Source: Epiperipatus broadwayi
Taxonomy: Eukaryota; Onychophora; Udeonychophora; Euonychophora; Peripatidae
NCBI GenBank assembly: GCA_028023455.1
Contig: JAQFVV010000253.1
Coordinates: 938,469 to 1,002,468, forward strand
Length of the DNA stretch: 64,000 nt
Reading direction: 5' to 3'
Made by a program: the position numbers and the translations under genes. Positions 26,101-41,029 of the stretch are shown piece after piece; the stretch's first letter is position 1; each line of letters begins with the position of its first letter. Below the pieces are notes generated by a model. It saw only the letters and a list, made by a program, of their open reading frames with translations. It had not been told where the DNA came from and ran no database searches.

Positions 26101-28589
26101 ATTATTTATCATTTTTCACATTTATAGCTATAATATTTTTGTTAAAAATAGTACATTTATTCTTTATTTAAAAATGCTTATTTATGCCAGTACATTTTGA
26201 GGGGGTAGTGTTAGTCTTTATTGTTATTTATCCACTAGTTTAGTTTTCAAAAGAGATGGTAGCATTGTCTCTCTTATTATTTACTATCTTGCTCACATTC
26301 ATATGCCCATATGCAAATATTTTTGGATTGTAGCTTAAACTCTCTCTATTTTAAGGCAATTCATATTTAATATTTCTGTCTCTGAAGTGCATTATTTTTT
26401 TTTCACTAGTGACAAAGTCCTAGATCCTTTATTAGCCCTCAAAAGTAAGTGCATTTTTATCAGCTATGCCATCTCACTTTTCATTTTGTCTTATTTATTG
26501 ATTTGAAGATGGATTTTATTTGTAGTATGTTTAATAAGCATCTGTATCTGGCATTTTAGTGGTTTTTATCAGGTATTGAGGAATTCTATCTTACCACTGT
26601 AGACTTCTTGCATGGCTTAGATGTGAATAATTCATTGTAGATGTGTAAGTCCTTTATTTGAGCTTTGCTTATAATGAGGGCAAAATATGTCAAATAATTA
26701 ATTTAACATTATTTAAAGTATATTTAGATATAAATAAACAATATAAATCTGTCTTATCACACCTTTATCACTGTACTGGTAAGATATTATTATTGAGTAT
26801 TTAAATAACACTACTTATATAAAAGTTATTATCATTGTATGAATGCATTGGTAAGTGAGAAGATTTTAATAATTAAACAATAGAATATTTATTTCCATCT
26901 GCCAGATTATTTTCTTTAAACCAATTGAATTTATTTTATTTTATAAAACATAATCTAAACTTTTTAATCCTTCTGTCAAAAATTTTAAGGAAGTAACATT
27001 GTGGAAGCTTTTGGCTAGGTGGATTCAAATATGAACTATTTGTAATTTTGTATTAATTTTCCTGTAGAATAAATACTTGTTTTTATTATTTAAAAAATTG
27101 TATCAGTCATTTGTTCATATCATTCCACATATCAACCAGAAATTCATTCCACTTATGGATAAAATTTAAGTATTTAGAAGTATATTTGCTAAAAACATAC
27201 ATAGACATTGAAGTTAATAAGAGTCACTTTATTGAATTGTTTAAGCATTAGTTTGAACATCTAAGAAATGTGTATTTTGCTTAATAAAGACTTATAATTT
27301 CATGGATTACTTTGGATCACTTTAAATAATTGATTTGATTACTTCAAATCGCTGTACATGTTTATTTTAAATTATTTTCATATATGAAAATTATAATTAT
27401 TATTTTGAAATAAAATTTAATTTACAAAAACCTAATTGATATTTATAAAATGTTTAAGTAGATTTATTGTAGATATTTAGACTGGTTATTAAATCCCTTA
27501 CCTATTCTTAATATCTGAATTTAATCCTGGATTGTTCATTATCTTATTCTAAAACAAGCTATTTAAGTTATCAATAGTATTGTTATTATTATAATTATGA
27601 TAAGATATTAACTTAGGGGAAATGTATGGTCTTATTTATTTATTTTCTAGGATTTCAATCAATATTGAAAAGATCCAAAGAGTCAAAGATAATTTACTTT
27701 ATGATAATATGAGATCATATTACCCTGAAATACTCTAATTTGTTTCATGAACCATGTTATTTAAATTTATTTTGATAATGAAGAAATTGCATTCAAAAGA
27801 TTAATCTTAAGTGGCATAGATCTTAAAAGAACATGTCTAAATTTTATAAGAATTAAATAATGTTTTATCTGATACTAAGAAGATACTGAAAAAATAAATT
27901 AAGTCATAGTTGTAATAGATATTTGTAGAACAAAGAAATTTAAATGTAACCTTAGTGGCATATTTGCTCACAATATTAAAATTCTTTTATGTGTGCTAGA
28001 GTGCATTGAGATTTCCCCTCCTCTTGAGTTATTAGTCATGTTGCTTTGTATTTTACTACATTTTATTATACATCGTATTGCAGCATATGGCATTTATATA
28101 TAGTATAAACCCACTGAACTTAACTATTATTACGAGTAACATTTTACTCTATATGTTATTTCATTTCCTTTTGTTCTTTATAGGGTAAAATTTACCTAAC
28201 TTTATAGGTTGTAATATATATATATTAGAAAATATAGGGTAAAAAAGAAATAAATTTTATTTTTACATGTCATACCTTAAACACCAATATATATATAAAG
28301 TGTAAATTTAAAAAAATTAACAATATTTAAAAAAAGCTGTTGAAGGTTAAAATATTTTTATGACTTCTCAACCAATATAATTTGAGAATGGAAAGAAAAT
28401 AAAAGAAAAAATAAAACTTTAAATCTCACCACACACATACTTATGATTTGAGAAAAAGAAGCCCTTAGGAAAGTATATGTAATTGTACTGGAATGTCAAT
28501 TATTTAGCTATTATATTTTTATTTCATGGAATCTCCTGGAAATAATGCGATAAATTTATCATTTATCTATGAGAAAATATATATATATT

Positions 28590-30480
28590 CTGCCCTCCTC
28601 CTCCGTCCACGTCCTCTCCATAAAATTTATATATACTTAAATTCCGGGTTCTAGCTCAGTTTAACAAATAAATAAAATGAAATATCAATTAAAAGTGATT
28701 ACTAGCTCTAATTTTTTAAAATACAAGTACAGTTATATTTGTAAAATGAATTAATAAATATTTATCATTTTCATGAGACTTGGAGTGACGACACGGAGAA
28801 CGAGATAGACTACATTGAGATATTATCCACATGATACTTTCTCAATGGCATAAGAACACTATTCCCCCTTTTACTATACTAAATAACTAACTTATAGTAT
28901 TCTTACGACTTTCTAAGCTCTTTTCATTACGATTAAAATAATAATCATGTCTTAATATTCTTTGTAATAATAATCTAGCTCAATTAAATAAGATTAAGTA
29001 AATAAATAGAATAAATAAAATAAAATAAAATCTCAGGTTCATAAATTGTATTCTAACTGATTTAAAATTACGGTAGTAAACTATGAAAAGGGAATTTTAT
29101 GTCATAAATTCACTACGCAGCAACTAACAATAATAATAATAATAGTATAATATAATCTTATTACTTCCTAAATGAAATAAATAATTACGTACATGGCAGT
29201 ATTTTAATAATCCGACAACAAAATACGTGTGGCAACATTAGCATATAATTTATTTTAATATTGTGGCAACCAACTTATGACCAATAAATGATATAATTAT
29301 GATCTTCTAATTTTATCATACAAATAAATTTTCAAAATTATTATAACACTTTTATGTTTACCTATTTTGTACAAAATCTATATGTCTGTTTCAATTATAA
29401 ATGTGTATTGTGATATCATGCATCCATGTGGAGAAATAATAACGAAGACACAAAGCTTTATAATAAATTTACAACAAAGTTTATTAATAACAAAAAACAA
29501 ATAACAATCTTTACATTATGTACATTGGATATCCTTACTCTCCTATCACAAAATTATTTTACTAGTTTATACAATAAAACCAAACTTCTCCTTATTTTTC
29601 TAGTTAATTCTTATTTTTAAATACTTAAGAAAATACAGTATTATTATTATTGGATTTCTTATTTTAGTTTAGCTTGTTACAAAATGTATTTATTTATAAT
29701 TATCACTAATACTTTGTATCCCTACTATTTTTTACAATTATATTTTTATAGAATTACATTCGTAGTAAACATTCTACAAAATCATAAAACTCTAATTTTA
29801 TATTGGTTATATGGAATCCTACAGATTCAAAAAACATTCTTCTACATTTGATATTACATTTTATTATTCACTATACAATGCTTATTAATCTAATATACTC
29901 ATTCAAGCCTTGCTTCGGATTGTAATTACAATTATTAACACACCATGCACAAATATATGTGTCTATTACACATTATTGAATTATTTTCTTAACAAACATG
30001 CAATATTTATTTTCTAAATATTATTATAAAAATATTCAAATTTTATTATCACTTAAAAAAAAAACTTTGTTTTAGATTTCTCTTTTAAAAATCTTATATT
30101 CGTTTCCAAATTGGTTTTAAACTGATTCTTTCTCTCTTTATGATTTTTGTACTTTCACTTTTTAAAATTACACAATTCTAACACATTCCAGTAAATAAAC
30201 TATTCTTACTTCAACGATAACATACCTTCAATTCTATTTTATTCATTATTTCTGTAAAAAAATATCTTTCTGATGATGCAGATTCACGAAACAAGGATAG
30301 CGAAAATAGATGCACAGGATCAAAATAACTAGAATATTATCCGTCATAAACCTTGACAATAATGGCACAGTGAATTTAAAGAGACAATATAGAGGAGCGA
30401 CCTTTGTCTGTCTACCCACCTCTATTATAGGAGTGATGCTAAAGCTATTTCTTCAGCTTTATATAACATCAAAGAGTTCA
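28590..30480. other. Unassigned patches in the intron
   Basis: 28590-28670 (CTCCTCCGTCCACG-rich) and 28780-28815 (CGACACGGAGAACGAG) stand out by GC content. 30290-30450 reads as open on the plus strand for 61 codons but resembles nothing I know. They may be remains of one inserted element extending to about 32.4 kb. Confidence 0.25.
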
Positions 30481-31039
30481 AAAGATACGTAAAGACACTG
30501 TCCAAAAATATATGTGTTCAGTTATAGGGCTTAGTTAGCTATACTGAAATCACACAAACTAACTATGATCCAAATACTTTATTCTTCTTATTTCTTAGCA
30601 AAACATCATCTTGGTTTCCTCTACACTAGTACTACCAAGTCACTATCCGATCTTATTTCTCTAGATTTTTCTATACATTACATCGACAAATTCTTATCTG
30701 CCTTTCTAACAATAATAAAATTCATTTTATTTCAAAACTATACAGCAGTTCTCTAAGAAAATCTTTTACTACTTTTCTCGTATATTTATCATATACAAAC
30801 TATTTTAAAATATCCGAATACTTTGTTACATGAAAGTTCAAAAGAATCACACAATTGTTTTGACAACTTATACTATTAATTATACTTGAAATAACTTATT
30901 GCATGCATATTTTAAAATTATTCTTATCTCAGAATATGTTTGAATGTTGTATAAAATGTGTACTTATAATTTTAAAACTTTCACACCTCATTCTTAATCA
31001 ATAGATGATCTGAAAAAAATACATTATGCATTATAAATA

Positions 31040-32420
31040 AATGTCAAAATTACCAAAACGATCTTGATCTTCTCGATCGTGTTCTGTAGGCTTCACCATT
31101 CCATTAATTCTTGTAGATATTAAAACTTCCATACATACTTTTTATTTTTAAAACAATATTTCTATCATTCTATTAAGCTATTATATTTAAATCTCATTAT
31201 TATTAAATTTACGTTTATATGTTTTCCCTAGTCTAATATAGCATTTTATATTTAAAATAAATTAATAAAAAAAATATTTAAATTATATTTACGATACTTC
31301 TTCACCAGACTTTCTTGAACCGTTCATATTTAAGCTAAAAAAAAATATTTTATTTCTTCATTCAGTCACTTAATGTTCTATTTTAAAGTAAAACAATAGC
31401 TCTGTTTAATAAATCTTCATCGGACGACAATCCTTGGTTTTTCACAATATTGTATACAATTATTAATTCATGGCATTCTCTTCTACTATTGTCTGCTAAT
31501 ATTTTCCCGCGCGACTTTTCCCCCGATGCATCTTGTACGTACTTTTATTTAAATCTTCAATAAAATTTTCTGTTTCCATGGATCCATTTTCATTAAGTCA
31601 TTTAATTTTATATTTCTTTTAAGCTCAAGCATTTTTTCCATTGTATACTTTATAATATTTTTTCTAATTCTCTTAGATAAAGTTTTTCTGTTCTTTTCCT
31701 TAAGACACATAATAGCACCTTCATATTAGTCTTTAACTTTTTTTCTTTATTTAAAATTCTGGAACTATATTTTTAATAATGTTTTCCTTCAAAAGATAAA
31801 CACTCTTTCTTCATCATAATTTTTCTTTATAATAAAAACGCATATTAAATTTTTCATAGAGAAGAATATAACATAACTTTAAAGTAGCCTTATAATTTCT
31901 GTGCGTCATAATTTTTTCCTGACGGCAAATAACTTCTCTCTTAAGTTCTCATATAGCGTCCCAATTATATTTCTTTGAGTGACAAAATTAAGTTTCTGGT
32001 TGAGCATAAATAAAGTTGCATTAAGACGATTTCCAAATATTTTTCTTTCGGTAATAAATTTAGGTATTTTTCCTTGTACTTCCATCTCCACTGTAGGTTT
32101 TTGGTTAAATTCGAATAAATTTCCCTGGTAAGATAACTTTTAAAATTAGCAATTCATATCGATACAGTCAAAATATATTATAAGTTACGATAGAACTTTT
32201 TTTAAAATAAATACAAAATTTTAAATTTATATCACTTTTCCAGCTACGGTGTTATCAGCTAAAAAAATGTGTTACTTTCTCTTTCACTTACTCATTCCTT
32301 CTTCCGCTCTGTATAATTCCTATATTTTTTGTCTGCTAATTTACCTCCGTTGATTGGTTAATAACTTTATTTTAGCGCGAACAAATTTATCCATTTTAGT
32401 TTTATAACAGACTAGACGTT
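31040..32420 (-). pseudogene. Coding-like relic of unknown family
   Basis: On the minus strand a promoter-like stretch (CCAAT near 32365, TATAAAAC near 32402) precedes ATG with MDKFVRAKIKLLTNQR and a GTAAAT donor-like site near 32348. A CTTACCAG acceptor-like site near 32127 opens GNLFEFNQKPTVEMEVQ, continuing about 70 codons through NLREKLFAVRKKL to a stop near 31909. Further broken lysine-rich frames (KENRKTLSKRIRKNI near 31670, then ADNSRRECHELIIVYNIV near 31460) continue to about 31060. The run of related composition suggests one decayed gene or transposon in the same orientation as the host gene. I recognise no domain. Confidence 0.35.
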
Positions 32421-32429
32421 TAAAATGAA

Positions 32430-33870
32430 GAATTGATGATGTCATGTCTCAAATATTATTTAGACTAGTATTTTTTTTTAATTCAATTATACTTTTATAA
32501 AAATTATTTAAGCTTTAAAACAATTATTAAAATAATATTTAACATTTAAACTTTCACTTTAATGATCGATGGCAATTATATCTAGTTTTAAATTCACAAA
32601 CTTTATTATTATTTTAACAAGCGTGTGTGTGAAGGTATATAATATACGGTCACGTGTTTACTAACTTTATCAAATGATTTTTTATTTACGTCTCGGTCTA
32701 AATTACCAAAACTAATATATTTTATAAAAATTTGGAAAATAATTTTAAAATGTTGAACTAAATATAATTCTCACCATCCCAAAGTTTATAATAAAATATA
32801 CTCTATTAATTTTGTCTATTAAATACAATTATACACTACAGATAGATTTATTTAATTTATTAGTTTTAAAATATTATATTCAAATTATTAATATGATTTT
32901 AACTATTGAGAGCTGTATTATTTTATATGGCCAGCTTTTACAACCATAAGCAATGATATATTTAAGCTTTATTTAACTGTTTTCTTTTAAAATAATTTAT
33001 TACATTTTTAGATACCAGGTATTTTCAGCTTTAAATTGTACTATAAAACATAATTATCCTATTATTATTTATATATCATACAAACATAACTTAAAATTTA
33101 AAATTTTTTAATAATTGACCTTTCTACCTTATTATGACCTATAGATAAGGGCACAATATATATATATATTGTAATGTCCATTGCTCTAATAGGGTTTTTT
33201 ATGAGTTAACTACATGTACTTGATGACCAAATTATGTCCTATTAAATTTGTTTCGTCAGACAATTCAGTAAGATTTAATGGACGTAATTATTTTTTGTAG
33301 TCACACAACACCCTTTTAACTAATGTAACTATTAAAATAATGGGATCAAGTAAGCCATCCTTTAATTTATTTGAAAGGCACCAGGATTTTGTATCAGAAT
33401 CCACTGGCTAAACCTCATTTATTTATTTATTTATGACGAAATTATCTGGAAACTCCGGAGGATTGAGTTTCGGTACAGTGTTGGCGAAGATGAATTATAT
33501 TTTCAAATCTTAATAATTAACATTAATAAATTTATTAATAATCATTAATAATGTATAATGAATAGTTGGTATTAGAAATAAATATTTTTATTCTAACAAA
33601 TTAAAATATAAAAATAAAAAAACACATTTTGAATTAATTAATTGGAAAGATGACACATATGCTAATCCAGATATGAATCAATTAATTAAAAAAAAACAGT
33701 TCAACAATTATAGTTCCTAGGCAAACAATAGTCTCTTGATAGTATAATTTAAAGTCTTTATCGGGATTATGTTAAGCTTATTTTAAGAATTGTCTGCAAA
33801 CTTTATGTCTCAATCAGGAAAAGTTACTCTTAACTTACCGGTAAGTTGGTATAGGTTTATGGGATTCTGA
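32430..33870. other. AT-rich noncoding DNA
   Basis: No gene was recognised. GGGCACAAT(AT)nATTGTAATG at 33149-33176 repeats the palindromic frame seen at 7703. A short (TTAT)n run lies near 33419-33433. Confidence 0.5.
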
Positions 33871-33879
33871 GCTCATAAG

Positions 33880-34115
33880 AATTTCCATTGGTCTCTCCTG
33901 CCAGCATCTTCCATTATTGTTCTGTTCTATACCTGGAGAAAAGGCATGGTTGTAGTGACCCTTTCATTGCAAAAAGCGATCTTCACAAGGCCCATTTCCA
34001 TGCTTGCATGACAGCTTGGTACAGCAAGTGGCATACCTGTGCAGAAGTATATTACTGCCACAGTTTATGCTCATGGAAACCTCCAACTTTCAGATATGTA
34101 ACAAAAAGGTAAAGA
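33880..34115. other. GC-richer island, unassigned
   Basis: About 230 bp with much higher GC than the flanks. The plus strand is open for 74 codons (33888-34112) and Cys/His-rich (for example YSKWHTCAEVYYCHSLCSW), but the spacing fits no zinc finger I know and there is no good splice signal. An old interspersed repeat is the simplest guess. Confidence 0.3.
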
Positions 34116-34534
34116 GAAGATCCAGATAGAAGTTGTCCTCCTCTTTTTATATCTCAATCCAGTTTTTGAAACTTCTGCACATCCTTTTGTCAGCATATAA
34201 GATAATAATCTTGTATGCTCTTAAATTTAAGTTACAAAGTCCTCCTTTCATAAAGAATTTCTGCTATCTTTAATTAGCTAAAATATTTTTCTTTTAGCTT
34301 ATTTGAATTAGTAATTTGCATGTCTTTTGTTCTTTCCAATTTTTACCTTAATTTTTAATTAGATACAAAAAAAAATATGGACGAAAATTTTACTTTCATT
34401 GTATGGTTTTATCTCCTCACGAAATCAAATAATTAGACGCCAACGTATTCGGCTGTCGATGTGTTGATTGTTATTACTGAGAATTACACCATTGAGGTTC
34501 GTAATCAACTGTAACTGCGCCAATTCAGTGTCCA

Positions 34535-35145
34535 GCGGCACTCTATTGCTCGCTGGATTGCAACTATCAATAACACAATATAAAATAATTAATGAGGCAG
34601 ACCGGCAAGTAGGTTTAAATAACGAAGATTTATTTAAAGGTTTATATATATGTTAATCACTATCAATATATACAAAGTACGAATAATATATACACGCTAA
34701 TATTATTATATATAAATAAGGGGCCCGAAGGCAGAGTAAAATAATAAAGAGATCGGTACGACCTGTTATAGTTACCTAGGTTTACTTTTGCACGTCCGGA
34801 GGTAAACCTCTCCGCAAGGCTAGGTGAAGCAAAGGAGCTGACTGGAGCACCCGAGGAAATGGCACATCTACCTTTCAAGCACTTCACTTAGCAAGTGTTC
34901 TCTCTCAGTTCAATATTAGATCCATTACTCGTCACGCCTTTATTTTGGAGTAGCCTCCCTTCATTGGCCATCCGCTGTCCACGTGGTGGTCATCTCTTTA
35001 GTTCTTATAGGATCCCTGATTAGATAATGTCACGCCTTTAACATTGTCTATTCTAAGCAATAGCTTTGTTTATATTATCCAATCCTTCTTGATAAATTAC
35101 TTTATAGTTTAGCGCTAATATCATTTAATTATTTACAAAACACAA
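34535..35145 (-). mobile_element. LTR-like segment with primer-binding-like site
   Basis: Read on the minus strand, this GC-richer segment starts near TGTGTTTTG and ends near GCTGGACA. It is followed by CTGAATTGGCGCAGTTAC, a typical Gypsy-type tRNA primer-binding position (TGGCGCAGT). Two related internal blocks beginning AAAGGCGTGAC lie about 90 bases apart (near 35032 and 34940). An AATAAA-type signal occurs near the end. No second copy is in the window, so the exact edges are uncertain. A Gypsy coding relic of the same orientation lies just upstream. Confidence 0.5.
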
Positions 35146-35184
35146 TTAGCGATCCGTTAGTTTTACATTTATTTTTATTATTGG

Positions 35185-36575
35185 TTAAACGTATTTTTTT
35201 CTATACATGCACACGTCACACACATGTAGCACAAACGTATTTGTCCATTTGGCTTGGTTATTACAACCAGTGGGGTAGCCCACTCCTTCTTCTGTTGCTT
35301 CAACCACGCCATCTTTAACCAATTGCTTTATTTCCTCCGCTATTTTTCTTTCGGGCCGGAATCTTCGTGGTCTACAAATTATAGGCACTGCTTCGGGTGA
35401 TAATTCTAATGAAACTGGTTTTGTTTTTATCCTTCCCGGTTCTCCATCGAAAAGTTTAAGAAAACACTGTCTGATGTTTTTTTCAATGTCAATATTTTTG
35501 ACCCAAGCAATTTTTATTCCCAGTTGCTGAAACCAATCACGGCCAATTAGAGGATTTATAGGGGCTGTACTATATATAACGGCAATGTAACTATTTTTTC
35601 GCTTGTTTGAAGTAATTGGAGCCTCAATTACTCCTTTAATTTTTATAGCTTACCATTACCGGCCTTCAGATTCGTATGCATCAGTCTAGTGCTTCTCATA
35701 TCGTCCCATTTTTCCAATCTTTAATGGACATAACACACCCCCTACCGCTGTCAATTTCCATCGATAGGGGTTTTCCTAAATTTTGACAGTTATTTTTTCT
35801 GTGTTGGTCCAAGACACATTATTAATTGCCAAAATTCCTCTTGTTTATATTTTCTCATGACCCTCTGGCTGTTATTTTTGTATAATTATGTATTTTTTAT
35901 TTCTGCCTTTTTTCCCAGTCCTTTTTTTTCTTTCTTTATAAAAATCGTCTTGACCAGTTTTCCGCAGCAAAAACCTAATTCGATTTTCTTAATGTCTTTG
36001 TTCCCTTTGATCAGGCACCCTTCTATCTGGTTTGTCTACTTTGTGGACTTCATAAGGTCGTTGCCGCTATTTTCATCCCAATTCCTTTGATTGCTGCACA
36101 CGAGTTCGTGAGCTATACCACGTTTGATAGCTACTTTATAGTTAATATCCATATCTGCCAATAACTCTTCTCAGACTATCACTCTCATTCCATAAAATTG
36201 TTCGAGGAGGCTCCTCCAGGTATGAATGTAGATGTTTTTTGCATTCTCGCAGCAGTATCTAATCTTGTGTCCCTTGTTCTTGCCTTGCCTTTCTAAAGTG
36301 GAGTCTGGCAATGTGTCTAGACTCACGAGGATTAAAATAGTCTGTCAAACGATCTTTGACCTGTTCAAATGTTAATTCTTCCGGGGTTTTAGGTTCACAG
36401 AGCCTATTTGCGATCTAGATTACTCCTTTTCCAGCGAAACACAATAAGGTCGCTGTTTTGCTTTTATCGTCTTTTACTCTGTTAATAATTAACAGTTTTT
36501 CAATTTGTTGGACGTACAGGGGCCACTCACTTGCCTCTCTGACATCAAATTCGGATATTGCCGGCTGCATTACGG
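35185..36575 (-). pseudogene. Ty3/Gypsy gag-protease-RT relic
   Basis: On the minus strand the order is gag, protease, start of reverse transcriptase. Gag begins MQPAISEFDVREASEW at about 36571 and includes DRLTDYFNPRESRHIARLHF, a standard Gypsy capsid arrangement (about 36330-36350). The protease keeps an active-site-like LSMEIDSGRG near 35760 and a LIGRDWFQQLG near 35540, the conserved C-terminal block. The frame then runs through RRFRPERKIAEEIKQLVKDG (35320-35375) and VVITKPNGQIRL, which is the very start of a Gypsy reverse transcriptase. It stops at about 35225, so RT, RNase H and integrase are gone. Several stops and frameshifts are present. The 5' end abuts the LINE at 36650. Confidence 0.8.
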
Positions 36576-36649
36576 TATTTAATCAATTTAACAAAAATAT
36601 AAAAATTTTACGATAACTTAGTCAATGTTTGGTAGCACCATTGCATTAA

Positions 36650-38130
36650 ATTATTAATTTATCAATTGAGAAAACTATTATTCCTGATATATTTAAGATA
36701 GCTAAAATTATACCAATTTTTAAAAAAGGGGATAGATCTGATTCGGGTAATTATAGACCTATTTCAATTCTGTCACCTTTTGCTAGAATTTATGAAAGGT
36801 GTATTTATAGTAATATTATTGTAGATATGATTAAGGTATTACCTAGTTATCAGCATGGTTTTTTACCTGGTAGATCTGCTGAAACTAATTTAATGGTGAT
36901 ATCTGATCATATTGCTCATGCCTTATCTGATCAGAAGCAATTAGATGTTGTATATTTTGATATGACTCAGGCATTTGACAAAGTTTCATATATTAGACTT
37001 TTGTATAAACTTAAAATGTTGGGTGTTAGTCCTCATTTAGTTGAGTGGTTTTCCAATTATTTGAGGGGTCGAAAATCTTATGTACATATGGATAAAACTA
37101 ATTCTCTTTTTTTGATAATATGATAGGTGTTCCTCAGGGTGGAATATTAGCACCATTGCTTTTTAATGTTTATATGTGTGATCTTGATCATAGCATAAAA
37201 ATAGTATGATACTTACTTATGCTGATGATTGTAAGTTATTTAAAAGAATTATTACTTATAGTGATCATATTGAGGTTCAAAAGGATATAGATAGTTTTAT
37301 TATATGGTGTAGGTATAACAACATGGAGATTAACATTAATAAAACATGTATTGTTTCCTATACTAATAAAACTGAAAGATCTGTTTATCAATATAAAATT
37401 GAGAATGGTGTTATTAAATATAAAGAGACTGTATCTGATTTAGGAATTATATTTTGTAGCAATTTTACTTTTAATGCACATATTAAATGTATTATTAATA
37501 AAGCATACAGAAAGATGGGCTGTATTTTGAGATATGGGAGAGATTTATCTATTTCCATAAAATATAGGTTACTTTTTTCTCTTGTTGTTACAGTTTTAGA
37601 ATATAATTCTTGTATATGGAACTTCAATCTGATTAATATTCAGTCTAAAATATATAATATTGAAAAAAGATTTAATAAATTAATAATGGGTGAATGTCAA
37701 ACTGTCAAAACAGTATTGAAAGAAAGGAGAATGTTGAAGGATATGATATTACTGAAAAAGTTGATTGATGGGAAAATTGATGTCAGTAACTGTATATCAA
37801 AAATAGAATTGAAAGTACCTTGTCACTATTAAAATAACTTTCAAGATTAGTATATGTAAAAATACTTTCTTTGGTAAATCAGTTATTAATAGATTCAATG
37901 GAATATAATCTAACTTTATAATATTGATATTTTTGTCAATTTTGATGAATGTTAAAAAACAACTAAATTATAATTATGAACATATATGTATATATAATTT
38001 TATGTATTTAGCTTGTATTTGATTATAATTGTTTTGTTTTTTTTAAATTTTAATTATTATCATTGTTATTATTATTATTTTTTTTTATTTGTATTTCTTA
38101 AAGTGTAAATGTTGAATCACATAATAAATA
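36650..38130 (+). pseudogene. LINE with reverse transcriptase, 5'-truncated
   Basis: Frames in order show FKKGDRSDSGNYRPISILS, then HGFLPGRSAETN and VVYFDMTQAFDKVS (motif A). GVPQGGILAPLLFNVYMCDL follows (about 37129-37190) and YADD at 37218-37229. The thumb and C-terminal part is open in 37206-37832, including GVIKYKETVSDLGIIF and YNSCIWN. At least two frameshifts interrupt it, one after TNSLF near 37110 and one near 37200. The 3' untranslated region runs to AATAAATATATTAATTATT and then into a very long (TTA)n tract, the usual 3' tail of this type of LINE. No endonuclease is present. Jockey/CR1-like clade by motif style (inference). Confidence 0.85.
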
Positions 38131-39410
<1,280 letters not shown>

Positions 39411-39418
39411 TTAAATTA

Positions 39419-39531
<113 letters not shown>

Positions 39532-39534
39532 TTT

Positions 39535-40639
39535 TTAAATATTGAAGATAAAGTAAAATTTTAATTTAGTAAGGAATTATCAGAAGTTATTTATGTTAGC
39601 ATGTATTAACGCAATGACATATTTAACATTCTCTAATTGCAGCTTCATTTTCAGTGATGCTTTTTCATAATGATAGATGATGACATATGTCTCCATGGGG
39701 ATTATCACTAGATGGTATCCTGCTATTTATTTTTAATAAATACTACTGTTTATATCAATATCCAACCATTCAACTGCTTCAAACAATTCAGCATAGTATT
39801 TGTCATCATACAATTAATTTATACTTACAGATATTAACTGAGGAGAGCTTAAACCTTCTCCTTAATAATTTCTACTCAAATTGCGTTATGGCTTAGATTT
39901 TAAATCCACAAAATATTAAAGAAAATCAGGTAAAATAAAAAAATCTTTCTGGAAAAAAAATTGTTTCTTTTCTTTGTGAGTTTTTCTGTTATCTGGCACA
40001 GGCTTGTGAATTTCTATCTTTATAATCTTAAAAAAATGTATTATTATTAGTCAATATGATAAACTTAATATTTTATTTTGACTTAAATAAATTGCACCTT
40101 CATTTTTGCATTCATCTTGATAGTTCAATTTATTCAACTATTAAATATTTACATTGTATAATACAAATGATTTCTAATTGTTTTCTTTATTTATGATTTG
40201 AGACTATATATATGGAAAATACAAGATAAATGTGCATCTCACAATATATAGTCATGTAACATTTATAAGATCTATTTAATTAATAGTTGTACTGCCCTCT
40301 AGCAGCAGTGTTCAATAAGTAAAAAAAAATACAATTTCCTATAGTACTATACATCTTTTTATATAGAGTTATCAGGAACAGCAACGCCAGTGAGAAATCT
40401 TAATTCAACCTACATATTGGCTTATATAGGTTGATTTTAAATTGTTCTCTGGTTGCTGTTTTATTGGATAGCTCTAGATAAAAATATTTAAGTATATGGT
40501 AGCTAATATGTCATGTAGATTACATTTTTCATTTGTAGATATTTCATATAAATATTTCACAAGATGGCATTATTATTATTATTTCAGAGAATAGAATATT
40601 TTATATAATACACAATGTGAATATTAAAAGTAAACTTAC
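39535..40639. other. AT-rich intronic DNA
   Basis: No gene or transposon was recognised between the LINE tail and the M13 exon donor. Confidence 0.5.
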
Positions 40640-40770
40640 ATATAAATCAATTTCAGGCAAATAAAAGTTTTTATATTGATTTACAAGACATTGAACCTTT
40701 TCTTTGAACTTTTTTAAAGCAGAATCAGACCACCAATTGAATAAATTCCCATGCTCATCAAATGATTTTC
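40640..40770 (-). CDS. M13 (neprilysin-like) metallopeptidase exon, segment after HExxH
   Basis: This 131-nt minus-strand exon has an acceptor TTTTTTTTAAG and a donor GTAAGT. It begins with two bases that complete the Gly codon left open by exon 49223-49290, and ends in phase 0. It encodes 43 further codons: KSFDEHGNLFNWWSD, then a helix and CLVNQYKNFY. This is the conserved M13 stretch between the zinc-binding HExxH and the ENxAD motif (in the family: a D-x-x-G-N-x-x-x-W-W block, then a Cys that pairs in the ectodomain, then QY). The Cys and both Trp are present. No stop or frameshift occurs, so the gene looks intact here. Confidence 0.92.
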
Positions 40771-41029
40771 CTTAAAAAAAACATACTTAGGATATTAACT
40801 TCTAATTATGGATTATTGTGATATTGTCAATTTTACAAAACAAAACTTTTTATTCTTGTATATTTTTACTGTTCTCATTATTTCTTCTTTTTAGTATATA
40901 TTAAAACATTAATGTGAGAACAAATATAGAAAATAAAAACAATTTATAAACTATTATTCTCAATCATCTTTAATTTCAATCAACCTTCTTTCCCCAAATA
41001 CACAAATTATTCTTTACAATATGTATTAT

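Noticed and set aside
29426-30756. Three plus-strand frames of 60-64 codons
   Set aside because: Composition is that of AT-rich DNA. No motifs, no splice sites and no relation to each other.
37388-37627. Minus-strand frame under the LINE reverse transcriptase
   Set aside because: It is a shadow of the plus-strand LINE frame, which has YADD and other motifs.
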